A stretch of DNA of 64,000 nucleotides from the NCBI RefSeq assembly GCF_013141775.1, contig NZ_WHOB01000018.1, forward strand, positions 1 through 64,000, written 5' to 3'. Source of the DNA: Paenibacillus phytohabitans (GTDB taxonomy: Bacteria > Bacillota > Bacilli > Paenibacillales > Paenibacillaceae). Each line of letters starts with the position of its first letter. Position 1 is the stretch's first letter. Below the pieces are notes generated by a model. It ran no database searches, was not told where the DNA came from, and saw only the letters and a program-made list of their open reading frames with translations. Below, one piece after another: positions 41,387 to 49,718 of this stretch. The translations under genes were made by a program, and so were the position numbers.

Positions 41387-41833
41387 TTAGCCATGTAATT
41401 CTATCAACAGTTCATTCAGCCGGTCGAAATTCTGTTCATTAGCTTCCATCAGGAACGGCCTGGCCCCTGCGAGGAATCTCGGGTTCACAAATACTTGACG
41501 GAATGTCACAGTTGTCCCGCCGTTACTGTCTTGAAATATTGCTGTAACCTGAAATTCAGGTTCATTTAGATGATGGATTACGATGCGCTCAAAAGGTTCG
41601 ATCTCTTCAAAAGCACTGTGATTGGGATAATTCTTCCCATCCGGTCCATGCATAACAAACCGCCACTCGCCTCCAGGTCTCAAGTCAAATTCATGAAACG
41701 TATTGCTGAAACCCTCCGGCCCCCACCAGCGGGCCAGCTGCTCAGGGTTTGTCCAAGCCCCGAAGACGGCCTCCCGCGGATAATTGAACCGGCGTGAATT
41801 GATAACTTCGTTCTCCTCTATATCACCTGTCAT
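41387..41833 (-). CDS. SRPBCC/AHSA1-domain protein
   Basis: A 148-residue START-like protein: NYPREAVFGAWTNPEQLARWWGPEGF near the N-terminus (residues 17-42), FDLRPGGEWRFVMHGPDG, and EQNFDRLNELLIEL at the end. The fold forms a hydrophobic cavity; members act as Hsp90 co-chaperone-like or ligand-binding proteins and are often encoded with small regulators. ATG follows AGGAGG. Third gene of the MerR-SRPBCC-SRPBCC run. Confidence 0.88.
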   Translation of the reverse strand: MTGDIEENEVINSRRFNYPREAVFGAWTNPEQLARWWGPEGFSNTFHEFDLRPGGEWRFVMHGPDGKNYPNHSAFEEIEPFERIVIHHLNEPEFQVTAIFQDSNGGTTVTFRQVFVNPRFLAGARPFLMEANEQNFDRLNELLIELHG

Positions 41834-41844
41834 AACACGGCCTC

Positions 41845-42276
41845 CTAGAGTATAGTGCCTAAAGTATCAAGCATTTCCTTCGTTCCATGCTCGCGCACTT
41901 CTGGAGTATCGTAGCCGTCGAAGAACGCTCCCTGCTCTGTGAATATCAGCGTAGTGCCGCCATCAACCGGGATGAGCTCAACCGTTGTAATTGAAACGGA
42001 AATTCGAGTCCCATCCGAATCCAGAGTATACGTATAGACAATCCGCTGCTGTGGGACTATCTCCTGGTAGCATACATCGAAGGTAAAGACCGGCCCGTCC
42101 GGCGGACCTCCTCTGCTGAATTCGCGACCTCCGACGCGAAAATCAAAAATTTCTGGTTTGGAGAACCATTTTGACTTGGCAGCCGGGTCAGCCCAAGCCT
42201 GGTAGACCCTCTCTGGTGATGCGGCGTATGTCCGCTCGACTACAAAAGTAGCATGTTTAACAAAACGTTCTGTCAC
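41845..42276 (-). CDS. SRPBCC/AHSA1-domain protein
   Basis: A 143-residue START-like protein, a distant paralogue of the next gene: ERTYAASPERVYQAWADPAAKSKWF, FDFRVGGREFSRGG, TLIFTEQGAFFDGYDTP. GTG start directly behind AGGAGGACTAACC, which overlaps the MerR stop. Two such proteins in a row under one MerR regulator suggest they bind a ligand sensed by that regulator, but nothing identifies it. Confidence 0.88.
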   Translation of the reverse strand: MTERFVKHATFVVERTYAASPERVYQAWADPAAKSKWFSKPEIFDFRVGGREFSRGGPPDGPVFTFDVCYQEIVPQQRIVYTYTLDSDGTRISVSITTVELIPVDGGTTLIFTEQGAFFDGYDTPEVREHGTKEMLDTLGTIL

Positions 42277-42278
42277 GG

Positions 42279-42779
42279 TTAGTCCTCCTCTGACTCCAAT
42301 CCATTATTTGCTCCGGCAAGAAAATCCCCGAGTGAATCCAGCCGGTACACCCAGCTTGTATGCCGTTCAACAACCAGCTTCTCATGGCTTATTTTCATCG
42401 CCTGCAGTAGCCGGGTGAAATCTTCGACCGCTAGCGCTGTCTTGCCCTGCATTAGCTTAGATACATGCTGCAACTGCTCCAATAGAATCTGCTGCTGCCT
42501 GATCTGCTCTTTCACCCGGCCCGTCTGCAGGTTTACGATCTCTAGTGCGCTGATTTGTTCACCGCCCAGTATGGACTTAATCTCCTCAAGGGATAAACCC
42601 AATTCCTTAAGTGAAACAATCTGCTGCAGCTGTGACAGGTCGGCTTCATTGTACAGCCTGTGACCGGAATCGGTCCGGCCGGATGGCGAGAACAAGCCGG
42701 TCTGATCGTAGAACCGCAGCGTCCGGACAGTCAAGCCAGTCAGCTTGGCCAATTCCCCCACTTTCCAGTGTCGTTCCAT
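42279..42779 (-). CDS. MerR-family transcriptional regulator
   Basis: A 166-residue regulator. The N-terminal winged helix is WKVGELAKLTGLTVRTLRFY followed by DQTGLFSPSGRTDSGHRLYN and DLSQLQQIVSLKELGLSLEE; a coiled coil (GRVKEQIRQQQILLEQLQHV) follows, and a ~40-residue C-terminal tail that has no Cys cluster, so it is not a metal sensor. ATG follows AAGGAG. It heads an operon with two SRPBCC proteins. A GTTAAC-GTTAAC repeat (42792-42803) before its ribosome site may be an operator. Confidence 0.9.
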   Translation of the reverse strand: MERHWKVGELAKLTGLTVRTLRFYDQTGLFSPSGRTDSGHRLYNEADLSQLQQIVSLKELGLSLEEIKSILGGEQISALEIVNLQTGRVKEQIRQQQILLEQLQHVSKLMQGKTALAVEDFTRLLQAMKISHEKLVVERHTSWVYRLDSLGDFLAGANNGLESEED

Positions 42780-42916
42780 AGTTACTCCTTCGTTAACGTT
42801 AACGGTTTACCGGTGTTTTTAGTATAAAAGATGACGTAACGTAAGATGCAAGCGAAAATATCTACTAAAAAATATCTTTTAGCGGCTGCACCGGTTGGTC
42901 ACCGATAAAATCCCGG

Positions 42917-43261
42917 TTAACTCCCCGCACGGTCCGCTTCATACAGCTTCGTCATATGCTCCATATGAGAAACTCCCCAATCATTCAATACCTGCAGCAC
43001 AGAACTTAATCCTTTCCCATATTCCGAGATTGAATATTCAACCTTAGGCGGGATTTGATTGTACACTTCACGGTGCACGATATCGTTATACTCAAGTTCT
43101 CTTAATTGCTGGGTGAGCATCTTCTTGTTAATATCCGGAATGGATTTCTGCAGTTCTCCGAATCGCATGGTGCCTTTGTTCATTAGCTGCAGCAGAATAA
43201 CAGGCTTCCATTTGCCGATCAGAATGTCCAGTGCCGATTCAAACTTACAATACGATTCCAT
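42917..43261 (-). CDS. HxlR-family transcriptional regulator
   Basis: A 114-residue winged-helix protein: CKFESALDILIGKWKPVILL with the N-terminal Cys used for redox sensing in the HypR/YodB group, FGELQKSIPDINKKMLTQQLRELE recognition region in two parts, and VEYSISEYGKGL wing. It is divergent from a DoxX-family gene 137 bp away, a frequent pairing in which HxlR represses the membrane oxidoreductase gene until quinones or aldehydes appear. Confidence 0.9.
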   Translation of the reverse strand: MESYCKFESALDILIGKWKPVILLQLMNKGTMRFGELQKSIPDINKKMLTQQLRELEYNDIVHREVYNQIPPKVEYSISEYGKGLSSVLQVLNDWGVSHMEHMTKLYEADRAGS

Positions 43262-43398
43262 AGCCTCCAGCTCCTTATCCTGCGTATGGTTACTTTTTCT
43301 TAACTATGTTTATTAAAAGTGCCTACTTTCGCGTACTGCTTCATTGGGGCTATTATACCAGTAACGAACGGCAAATAAGTAATCTGGAGGAGTCATTC

Positions 43399-43752
43399 AT
43401 GAATATTGCATTGTGGATTGTACAGGGAATTGCAGCAGCAGGTTTTGTATATTCGGGCTGGCTTAAGGCATTCCGGTACGGGCAGGCGAAAAAATCCTGG
43501 GGATGGGTATCGGATGTTCCCAAGGCATTAGTGGTCTTTATAGGGGTAGCCGAACTATTAGGCGCAGGCGGATTGATACTTCCTTATTCGCTGAATATTG
43601 TACCTGTGTTAACGCCGGTTGCCGCAGCTGCCCTTGCAGTGACTGTCCTAGGCGGCGCCCTTTTCCATATCAAACGCAAGGAATACCGGGAGATCGGCGT
43701 GAACATCGTCTTTATCGTGTTGGCTCTAATTGTCGCGGTTGGACGGTTCTGA
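43399..43752 (+). CDS. DoxX-family membrane protein
   Basis: A 117-residue protein with four helices (WIVQGIAAAGFVYSGWLKAF, ALVVFIGVAELLGAGGLIL, VLTPVAAAALAVTVLGGALF, VNIVFIVLALIVAVG). The family (DoxX, CatD, MhqP-like) works with quinone or thiol oxidoreductases in the membrane. The start MNIALW is set by GGAGGAG; the longer frame upstream runs into the control region. Its last 27 bp overlap the convergent M56 peptidase gene. Confidence 0.88.
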   Translation: MNIALWIVQGIAAAGFVYSGWLKAFRYGQAKKSWGWVSDVPKALVVFIGVAELLGAGGLILPYSLNIVPVLTPVAAAALAVTVLGGALFHIKRKEYREIGVNIVFIVLALIVAVGRF

Positions 43753-45180
43753 AGCATCCACGCTGTCCAACCGGTCAATCAGCTGACGCAGGCCCGTTTC
43801 ATCTGCGGCATACTGCCGGACATCCTCTCCGAGCTGCTTGTCGATCTGCTCTCTCAGAAAGGTATAAGTATAAGTGACGCCATCATATTCTCCCGTGTGA
43901 TCAGCGATCACATGGATTATACTTTCGACGTTATCAATCAGACTGAAGAGCAGAATCGAATTTCGGTAGAACGCCTCCCCGCTTATTGCCCCATCCTTCA
44001 TCACTCCGGCAGCGTCCTTCATGGAGTAGTTGATCGTTAATTCATAAGGGCGGGAGCCTGTTTTCAGCTCGATTCCTGCGCCTTCCAGACCTGCCGGCAA
44101 CGGCATTTCACCAATCAGCGCAACCACCTTGCTATTATCCCCCACAAAGTTTGTCTTGCTCTCCATAAGCTGATCCACCGCATAACCGGAATAAAGCGAT
44201 TGCGGTGAATTCAGCACCGGCTTAGGATTCGCTATACATCCTACTATCAACGCAACAATCACAAGTATAGATCCTGCAACCACACCGGAAGCAGGCTGAC
44301 GATATGCGAGAATATTCTTAATTCTGGCCTTCACACTACTCTCGCCAAAAGCAAGCGGACTGCCGGGGAATCCCCCGCTCCGGCGGATGGAAAGAGCAAG
44401 CAGGGTGCTCGAGTAGCTTCCTTTAATTTGCGGGCCCAGCTTCTTGACGACCGTTTCATCACAGGACATCTCCATATCTTTACTCATAAGTGCATAAGAC
44501 AGCCACATCAGCGGATTAAACCAATGGATAATCACGAGCAGGTACATTAGCGGCTTAATCAGATAATCCCGTCTGCTGATATGAGTCTGCTCATGCAGTA
44601 CGATATAGAACAGCTCATGGGCCCCTATTCCAACCGGAAGATAGATCCTCGGCTTCACGAACCCGCAAACGAAGGGTGTAGTGATCTGATCCGTTTCAAA
44701 GATATTATCCATAACGAGGGTTGCCGTACGGACTCTGCGAAGTATTCTCAAATAAGAGATAACACTGTACAGAAGGAGTACAGCAGCACCTGCCAGCCAG
44801 ATTATGCTTCCTGCCCACAGAATGAATTGCATAGGATTAGCACTGGCTGCCGGATCAGCGGATGGAAGAAAGCTATTTATAAAGCTTACTGTGCTGCTTA
44901 TTCCAGAGTCTACAGCAGGCTGCAGCTGCGTTCCAATATTGTGCGGTACGAATTTCATTGCACCTGTGCCGCCTTGGCCCTCAGGCTGAACGAGCCGCAA
45001 TATACTGAAGCTTGAAGTGAAGCTGACGGGGATGACCAGTCTGATCACTACAGCCGACCACAAGAGATAGGAGAAGATTCTGGGAGCGCGCCGCAGAAGA
45101 ACTCTCGCCAGGATCACCGCAACTGCCACGTAACTTGCCGTAATACTCATGTTCAGGATACTGACAAACAGATTCGTCAC
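43726..45180 (-). CDS. M56-family membrane peptidase (BlaR1/MecR1-like)
   Basis: A 484-residue membrane metallopeptidase. Four helices surround the zinc site FYIVLHEQTHISRRDY (HExxH near residue 200) and DMEMSCDETVVKKLG, with the gluzincin-type Glu. The C-terminal ~190 residues are extracellular (after a helix near residue 295, SGVVAGSILVIVALIVGCI) but carry no penicillin-binding domain, so this is not a beta-lactam sensor proper. GTG start overlaps the BlaI-like stop (GTGA). It should cleave the repressor or an anti-regulator upon an envelope signal. Confidence 0.9.
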   Translation of the reverse strand: MTNLFVSILNMSITASYVAVAVILARVLLRRAPRIFSYLLWSAVVIRLVIPVSFTSSFSILRLVQPEGQGGTGAMKFVPHNIGTQLQPAVDSGISSTVSFINSFLPSADPAASANPMQFILWAGSIIWLAGAAVLLLYSVISYLRILRRVRTATLVMDNIFETDQITTPFVCGFVKPRIYLPVGIGAHELFYIVLHEQTHISRRDYLIKPLMYLLVIIHWFNPLMWLSYALMSKDMEMSCDETVVKKLGPQIKGSYSSTLLALSIRRSGGFPGSPLAFGESSVKARIKNILAYRQPASGVVAGSILVIVALIVGCIANPKPVLNSPQSLYSGYAVDQLMESKTNFVGDNSKVVALIGEMPLPAGLEGAGIELKTGSRPYELTINYSMKDAAGVMKDGAISGEAFYRNSILLFSLIDNVESIIHVIADHTGEYDGVTYTYTFLREQIDKQLGEDVRQYAADETGLRQLIDRLDSVDASEPSNRDN

Positions 45181-45536
45181 TGGGTCGCCTCCTCTATAAT
45201 CTTCTTCAGCTCCGCCGCCTCCTTCGCAGACAACTTCTTGTCTCCCAGAAAGGCGGTCAGAAACTGCGGCAACGACCCGTCAAAAGCTTTATCTACTACC
45301 GTCTGGCTCTCGTATCGCTGTGCCTCTGATTTGGGGATGATGGCAGTAACGGTTGCCCCTTCATTCCTGAGGATTCCCCGCTCGCACAGCTTTCTTAGTA
45401 CGGTATAGGTCGTGGACTTCTTCCAGCCCAACTTAGTCAGGCTTAATTTCACCAGCTCTGTTGAATTAACGGGCTCATTGTCCCAAACCAGGCAAGCGAA
45501 TTTATATTCGGCGTCGAATAATTTGTAGGGCTCCAT
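45177..45536 (-). CDS. BlaI/MecI/CopY-family repressor
   Basis: A 119-residue winged-helix repressor: FACLVWDNEPVNSTELVKLS, GWKKSTTYTVLRKLCERGIL (recognition helix and wing), then the C-terminal dimerisation helices AFLGDKKLSAKEAAELKKII. The ATG at 45536 has GAGGAG at 8 nt; a GTG nine bases earlier abuts the site. Operon with the M56 peptidase, as in bla/mec control: the peptidase relieves repression. A three-dyad operator overlaps its promoter. Confidence 0.92.
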   Translation of the reverse strand: MEPYKLFDAEYKFACLVWDNEPVNSTELVKLSLTKLGWKKSTTYTVLRKLCERGILRNEGATVTAIIPKSEAQRYESQTVVDKAFDGSLPQFLTAFLGDKKLSAKEAAELKKIIEEATQ

Positions 45537-45555
45537 CTGGCTCACTCCTCATAAG

Positions 45556-45598
45556 TTTACTGCAATAGACCTCTTACCGGTAAGTCTATTGCAATAAA
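45556..45598. promoter_or_regulatory. Three-dyad operator of the BlaI-like repressor
   Basis: Outer arms TTTACTGCAATAGA and TCTATTGCAATAAA are inverted copies (one mismatch) and each contains the dyad YTGCAA; between them lies CTTACCGGTAAG (45573-45584), itself a perfect palindrome. The block covers the -10 box and start region of the blaI-type operon. Confidence 0.7.
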
Positions 45599-45611
45599 CC
45601 TGCCCTGTCAA
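45583..45611 (-). promoter_or_regulatory. Promoter of the BlaI-M56 operon
   Basis: Minus strand: -35 TTGACA (45606-45611), 17-bp spacer, -10 TAGACT (45583-45588). The operator occupies the spacer and -10, consistent with negative autoregulation. Confidence 0.78.
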
Positions 45612-45665
45612 GATAATGTCTGTTCATTCATTTCAGTGTATTTCGGGTTATTAGACAGGCCAAAA

Positions 45666-45700
45666 AGCCGAAACCAATCAATCGCTCAGGGGTTTCGGCT
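45666..45700 (-). terminator. Terminator of the 45725 gene
   Basis: AGCCGAAACC/GGTTTCGGCT stem with a 15-nt loop and TTTTTGG on the minus strand, 25 bp past the stop. Confidence 0.85.
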
Positions 45701-45724
45701 GTTGGATTTCAAATTCTACTCAGC

Positions 45725-46000
45725 TTACAGTTGGCCCGTCCAGATATTCCAGGACAGAAAAATGCATACCGCCGCCATTACAAAAAAAACAGCAGAAACC
45801 CGGGTGTTTGAACGGAAATTAACGCCATAGGCTGTAAAAAAGATTGCTGCTGCTAATTTAGAAGTTAGCTGATAATAACCGTTTTGCGGAAACGAGGAGC
45901 TGCTAAATATAACGGCCGCAAGCAATGTGGTAATAATAAGAATCTTAAACCACATAGGTTCTGTTAAGAATTGTTTGTAGATTAGAATGATCCGCTGCAT
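45725..46000 (-). CDS. Small membrane protein of unknown function
   Basis: A 91-residue protein with three hydrophobic segments (WFKILIITTLLAAVIF, LAAAIFFTAYGV, AVFFVMAAVCIFLSW). The start MQRIILIYKQ is chosen because GAAAGGGCGG precedes it; 17 earlier in-frame codons are basic and lack a site. It is flanked by terminators on both sides, so it is an independent unit. I do not recognise the family. Confidence 0.68.
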   Translation of the reverse strand: MQRIILIYKQFLTEPMWFKILIITTLLAAVIFSSSSFPQNGYYQLTSKLAAAIFFTAYGVNFRSNTRVSAVFFVMAAVCIFLSWNIWTGQL

Positions 46001-46072
46001 CCTAGCCGCCCTTTCATTTATCTGAAATTTTATCCTTTTCTTTAATTTCACTATACCTGAATATAAAAAAAA

Positions 46073-46103
46073 CCGGAACCACCTAATTTCTTAGGGGTTC
46101 CGG
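46073..46103 (-). terminator. Terminator of the stalk-lipoprotein gene
   Basis: CCGGAACC/GGTTCCGG stem extended by CCTAA/TTAGG, followed on the minus strand by eight T residues; 24 bp past the stop. Confidence 0.9.
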
Positions 46104-46126
46104 CTTCATGCTTACCTCTTTAAACC

Positions 46127-47635
46127 TTACGGACGGTCAATCCAGATATATCCGTCTTCATCCACTTCAACGGTAGCATGGAGACCTTGTGCCAGAACAC
46201 GCAGCGGCACGTAAGCATCTCCGTATTCATCCACGAATACAGGCTGTGGAAGCTTAACGGTAGCGCCGGCAATCTGTGCCTGTGCGGAGCCGATTTTGAA
46301 TACCAGCAGATCGCCGTAGACATCATCGGTTACATTAATCGCACGATTAGCCGCATCCCACTCAACAGAAGCATCCAGGTCCTCTGCAATATAGCGCAGC
46401 GGAACATAAGTGGTGCCATTGTCCACGATAGGATAATAGTAATCATCATCCGGTGCGATCATCAGGCTCTTATACGTAATTCCCATATCATCCTTGAGCA
46501 GGTTATAGACCGCAGAACCCTGTTCAAAGCTTCTCAGCGTCTCACCCGGTGTAAGCTGCGCTGACGAGTAATCAATGCCGCCGGTTGTGCTGATCGGATC
46601 AGCAGTTACAGGACCATTCACGTTCCAGGTCTCTGAAACCAGCTTCACATTGATACTCTGCAGCGGCAGATCTTCACTGGCCGGAAGAGCAACCTTGAGA
46701 TCAATATTCTGCTTACGGACATGGAAGCCGCTGTCCACGAACAGGTCCACGGTCAGCTTCGTGTCTTTGCCGAGAACAGTCTTCAGTTCAGGAGTACTCT
46801 CGTAGAGACTCTCGAGCTGCTTGTCGTAGACCAACAGGAGAGCATCCACTGCCAGCTTGGCAGCATCATGAGCTACAGTAACTACGCCTTCTTTGTCATC
46901 CAGCGGAATCTCTCCGAAGCCGAGACTATTCAGATCTTCACCTGAAGCCTCCAGCAGCGGATACAGATAATCATAGAGGCCGCTGATCAGGGCAGTGAAG
47001 CCTTCAGTGTCTTTGGAGATCGATCTCAGGAAGCTCTTCAGCAGGACTGGAAGCTCTTCACCCGTAATTTCGGTATGTAGCTTCGTCAAGCTGGTCTGCT
47101 GGCCATATACAGATTCCGATACTGAGGCAACCGTAATTGCTCCAGGATTCGGCAGGTTCTTCACCACAAACTGGGAGATCAGCTTGGAAAGCTCCAGTGT
47201 CTTCGTCTGATCCAGACCTTCTATGCCGAGGGTGTCTTCATATCCCTGAATCGGGAAATAGAACGGCTGCTTAGCTCCTTCAGCGGTAAATACAATATTC
47301 GCCTGATCCATGAAGAAGGAGAACGGAATTTTGGATTGCTTATACCCGACAATTCCCGATGCCGAGACATTGCCGTTGTCCTGCAGCTTCACACTTCCAA
47401 GCGTAAGGGATAATGAATTAATAAGGTCAACAATCTCCTGATCCTCCGCACGGATGCCTACTGCCGGAACAGCGCTTAAGCTAAGCGTTGTGCTTGATTC
47501 TGAGGATTTCACATCTAAATCCCCAAGCAATGCCTTGTTGACATCAAATCCGCCGACGGTTTGGCAGCCTGCCAGGATCAGCAGCAGTGCAAGAAACGGC
47601 ACCAGCCATTTAGTTCTTGCTTTCATTTTCTTCAT
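46127..47635 (-). CDS. Lipoprotein with copper-amine-oxidase-type stalk domain
   Basis: A 502-residue lipoprotein (signal MKKMKARTKWLV, core LALLLILAGC, Cys near residue 24). The long middle part has no domain I can name. The C-terminal ~120 residues carry two repeats of the Cu_amine_oxidN1 type: TTYVPLRYIAEDLDASVEWD and DAYVPLRVLAQGLHATVEVD, typical of Paenibacillus cell-surface 'stalk domain' proteins, where no copper chemistry is implied. It is likely a surface protein binding wall or matrix. ATG follows GAGGAG. Confidence 0.85.
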   Translation of the reverse strand: MKKMKARTKWLVPFLALLLILAGCQTVGGFDVNKALLGDLDVKSSESSTTLSLSAVPAVGIRAEDQEIVDLINSLSLTLGSVKLQDNGNVSASGIVGYKQSKIPFSFFMDQANIVFTAEGAKQPFYFPIQGYEDTLGIEGLDQTKTLELSKLISQFVVKNLPNPGAITVASVSESVYGQQTSLTKLHTEITGEELPVLLKSFLRSISKDTEGFTALISGLYDYLYPLLEASGEDLNSLGFGEIPLDDKEGVVTVAHDAAKLAVDALLLVYDKQLESLYESTPELKTVLGKDTKLTVDLFVDSGFHVRKQNIDLKVALPASEDLPLQSINVKLVSETWNVNGPVTADPISTTGGIDYSSAQLTPGETLRSFEQGSAVYNLLKDDMGITYKSLMIAPDDDYYYPIVDNGTTYVPLRYIAEDLDASVEWDAANRAINVTDDVYGDLLVFKIGSAQAQIAGATVKLPQPVFVDEYGDAYVPLRVLAQGLHATVEVDEDGYIWIDRP

Positions 47636-47728
47636 AGCATGTCTCCTCTAGCTCATAATGTGGTAACGTATCCATCATCTCAAAGGAGGAAGGATTTGTA
47701 AATGTAGAGGTCAGATTCTATTATCCCT

Positions 47729-48397
47729 TCATAGGGTAAATAAACTCCGCCACTCTATAGATACCCAATCTTGGAAAAAGAGAATCTTTACCAACGCAAG
47801 TACCGCTAAATGTGCGGGATAAAATGACCACCAGACCCAGCGCGGCAGCCGTTTCCGCTCCAGTAATATCCAGAAGCCCGGAGTCAGCGCAATGAGAAGG
47901 GTAGGCACAATACTAGCCATCTGCACCAGCCAGTTATAATAGAACAAATAGAATACATTCAGTGCAAAATGTGCCAGCACAAGCCAATACGAGCGGGTAT
48001 AACGGAAAATCAGGACCAGAAGCAGCCCGTACGCATTATAGTCCAGCGGCAGAAGATCCATGAGCAGCACCGCAAGGATAACTACCGGAATCCCGTACCA
48101 CAGCTTCGGCAGCTTATCGAGCAGCGTCAGCACGGCAGCAGACAGCAGGAGGGTGAACACCACATTCCATCCGCCGGGGTCCAGCGCCAAATTGTACGGA
48201 ATCTGGGCAAGCAGGGCGATCACCAGCAGCCGCCGCAGATAGCGGGGTCTCGATGAAGTATGTATATGCCCTTGCACCAGCGCGTAGCAGTAAATCGGAA
48301 AAGCAATTCTCCCCACAAACCTCCAGGCAAGCTCGCCCGGGAAAAAAATATAGCCGATGTGGTCGATCAGCATGGTCAGCATGGCAATAATCTGCAT
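47729..48397 (-). CDS. TraX-family membrane protein
   Basis: A 222-residue protein with six or more helices and the TraX signature MLIDHIGYIFFP at the start, RFVGRIAFPIYCYALVQGHIHT in two parts, YLRRLLVIALLAQIPYNLAL, and the late LLPLDYNAYGLLLVLIF. In F plasmids TraX N-acetylates pilin, but chromosomal homologues in Firmicutes are common and not tied to conjugation. AGGAGG precedes the ATG at 6 nt. No mobile genes lie nearby. Confidence 0.9.
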   Translation of the reverse strand: MQIIAMLTMLIDHIGYIFFPGELAWRFVGRIAFPIYCYALVQGHIHTSSRPRYLRRLLVIALLAQIPYNLALDPGGWNVVFTLLLSAAVLTLLDKLPKLWYGIPVVILAVLLMDLLPLDYNAYGLLLVLIFRYTRSYWLVLAHFALNVFYLFYYNWLVQMASIVPTLLIALTPGFWILLERKRLPRWVWWSFYPAHLAVLALVKILFFQDWVSIEWRSLFTL

Positions 48398-48502
48398 CTG
48401 TGGCCTCCTGTCACAGTTATGTATTAGTTTACGCCTTAGATGCTATTATCCATGGCCGGACGGGTTGCTGCAAGTGTTGCATGGGATCTTTATGTCAAAA
48501 AA

Positions 48503-48535
48503 CCAGAATTGCCCCCTGCCTGGGAGCAATTCTGG
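48503..48535 (-). terminator. Terminator of the CUT2 sugar operon
   Basis: CCAGAATTGC and its complement around a 13-nt loop, followed on the minus strand by TTTTTTG; 14 bp past the permease stop. Confidence 0.9.
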
Positions 48536-48548
48536 CGGCATTTCAAGC

Positions 48549-49712
48549 CTAAGCCGTCTTCGACTTATTATAAATATCAAAGCCAACTGCCAGCAGCAGC
48601 ACCAGACCTTTAATGCCCTGCTGCCAGTCTACGCCGAGGCCGACGAGCGACATCCCGTTATTCATAACCCCCATGACCAGACCGCCGATGATTGCGCCGA
48701 CCACGGTCCCGATCCCGCCGGAAGCGGAAGCTCCGCCGATGAAGCAGGCGGCAATGGCATCCAGCTCGAAGTTGGTGCCTGCTTTGGGTGTAGCCGAGTT
48801 GAGCCGTGCAGCGAACACCAGCCCGGACAATGCGGCCAGTACACCCATGTTGACGAATACCCAGAAGGTGACACGTTTGGTTTTGACCCCGGAGAGGCTT
48901 GCCGCCTTCTCGTTGCCGCCAAGTGCGTAGATATGCCGGCCCATCGTCATGTGATTCATGACGAATGAATAAATCGCGATCAGCACCAGCAGAATGACGA
49001 GGATGTTCGGAATCCCGTTATATTGGGCAATGACATAAGTGAACAGGTTGATTACAATGACCAGTGCCGCCGCCTTGCCAACCGAAATCCACACCGGGGA
49101 TTGTTCGAAGCCGTATTTAAGGGTGATTTTGCGGCTGCGGTATTCCTGATAGACAACCAGAACCGACAGGAGGACTCCGATGACCAGGGTCAGCACATTC
49201 AGCGAACTGCCGCCGGCGATATCGGGGAGGAACCCCGAGCTGATCTTCTGAAAAGCCTTGGGAAACGGTGCAATGGATTGTCCATTAAGCACGATCATCG
49301 TTAGGCCCCGGAACAGCAGCATCCCTGCCAGGGTGACGATAAACGCCGGAATTTTGATATAAGCGACCCAGAAGCCCTGCCAGGCACCGACCAGTGCGCC
49401 CATCAAGAGCGAAAGAATCACAGCTAGCACAGGATTCATCTTCATATCGACCATCATAATGGCCGAGAGTGCGCCGATGAAGGCGGCCACCGAACCTACT
49501 GACAGATCAATGTGCCCGGTGATAATGACGAGTACCATCCCGATGGCGAGCACCAGAATGTAGCTGTTCTGCAGAATCAGATTGGTTACGTTCAGCGGCT
49601 TCAGCAGAATGCCGTCCGTCATAATTTGAAAGAAAATAGAAATAAAGATCAACGCAATAATCATGCCGTATTGGCGGATATTCTTTTTGAAAAGTTCAGT
49701 AATGGCTCCCAT
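48549..49712 (-). CDS. mmsB: Multiple-monosaccharide ABC permease (MmsB/XylH type)
   Basis: A 387-residue CUT2 permease with eight to ten helices. Motifs: HIDLSVGSVAAFIGALSA (the GHIDLSVG signature), IPAFIVTLAGMLLFRGL, MGRHIYALGGNEKAASLSG with the EAA-like coupling loop, and CFIGGASASGGIGTVVGAII near the end. The length and adjacent genes match the MmsB/GguB group importing xylose, arabinose or galactose. ATG follows AGGGGGT. It is the last gene of the operon. Confidence 0.92.
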   Translation of the reverse strand: MGAITELFKKNIRQYGMIIALIFISIFFQIMTDGILLKPLNVTNLILQNSYILVLAIGMVLVIITGHIDLSVGSVAAFIGALSAIMMVDMKMNPVLAVILSLLMGALVGAWQGFWVAYIKIPAFIVTLAGMLLFRGLTMIVLNGQSIAPFPKAFQKISSGFLPDIAGGSSLNVLTLVIGVLLSVLVVYQEYRSRKITLKYGFEQSPVWISVGKAAALVIVINLFTYVIAQYNGIPNILVILLVLIAIYSFVMNHMTMGRHIYALGGNEKAASLSGVKTKRVTFWVFVNMGVLAALSGLVFAARLNSATPKAGTNFELDAIAACFIGGASASGGIGTVVGAIIGGLVMGVMNNGMSLVGLGVDWQQGIKGLVLLLAVGFDIYNKSKTA

Positions 49713-49718
49713 GCGGTG

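Noticed and set aside
43726-45536. Beta-lactam resistance sensor pair
   Set aside because: The M56 protein has no penicillin-binding domain and no beta-lactamase or PBP gene is adjacent.
46127-47635. Copper amine oxidase enzyme
   Set aside because: Only the short N-terminal-type stalk repeats are present; the catalytic domain and topaquinone site are absent.
47729-48397. TraX as a sign of a conjugative element
   Set aside because: Chromosomal TraX-family genes are common in Firmicutes, and no relaxase, coupling protein or integrase is nearby.
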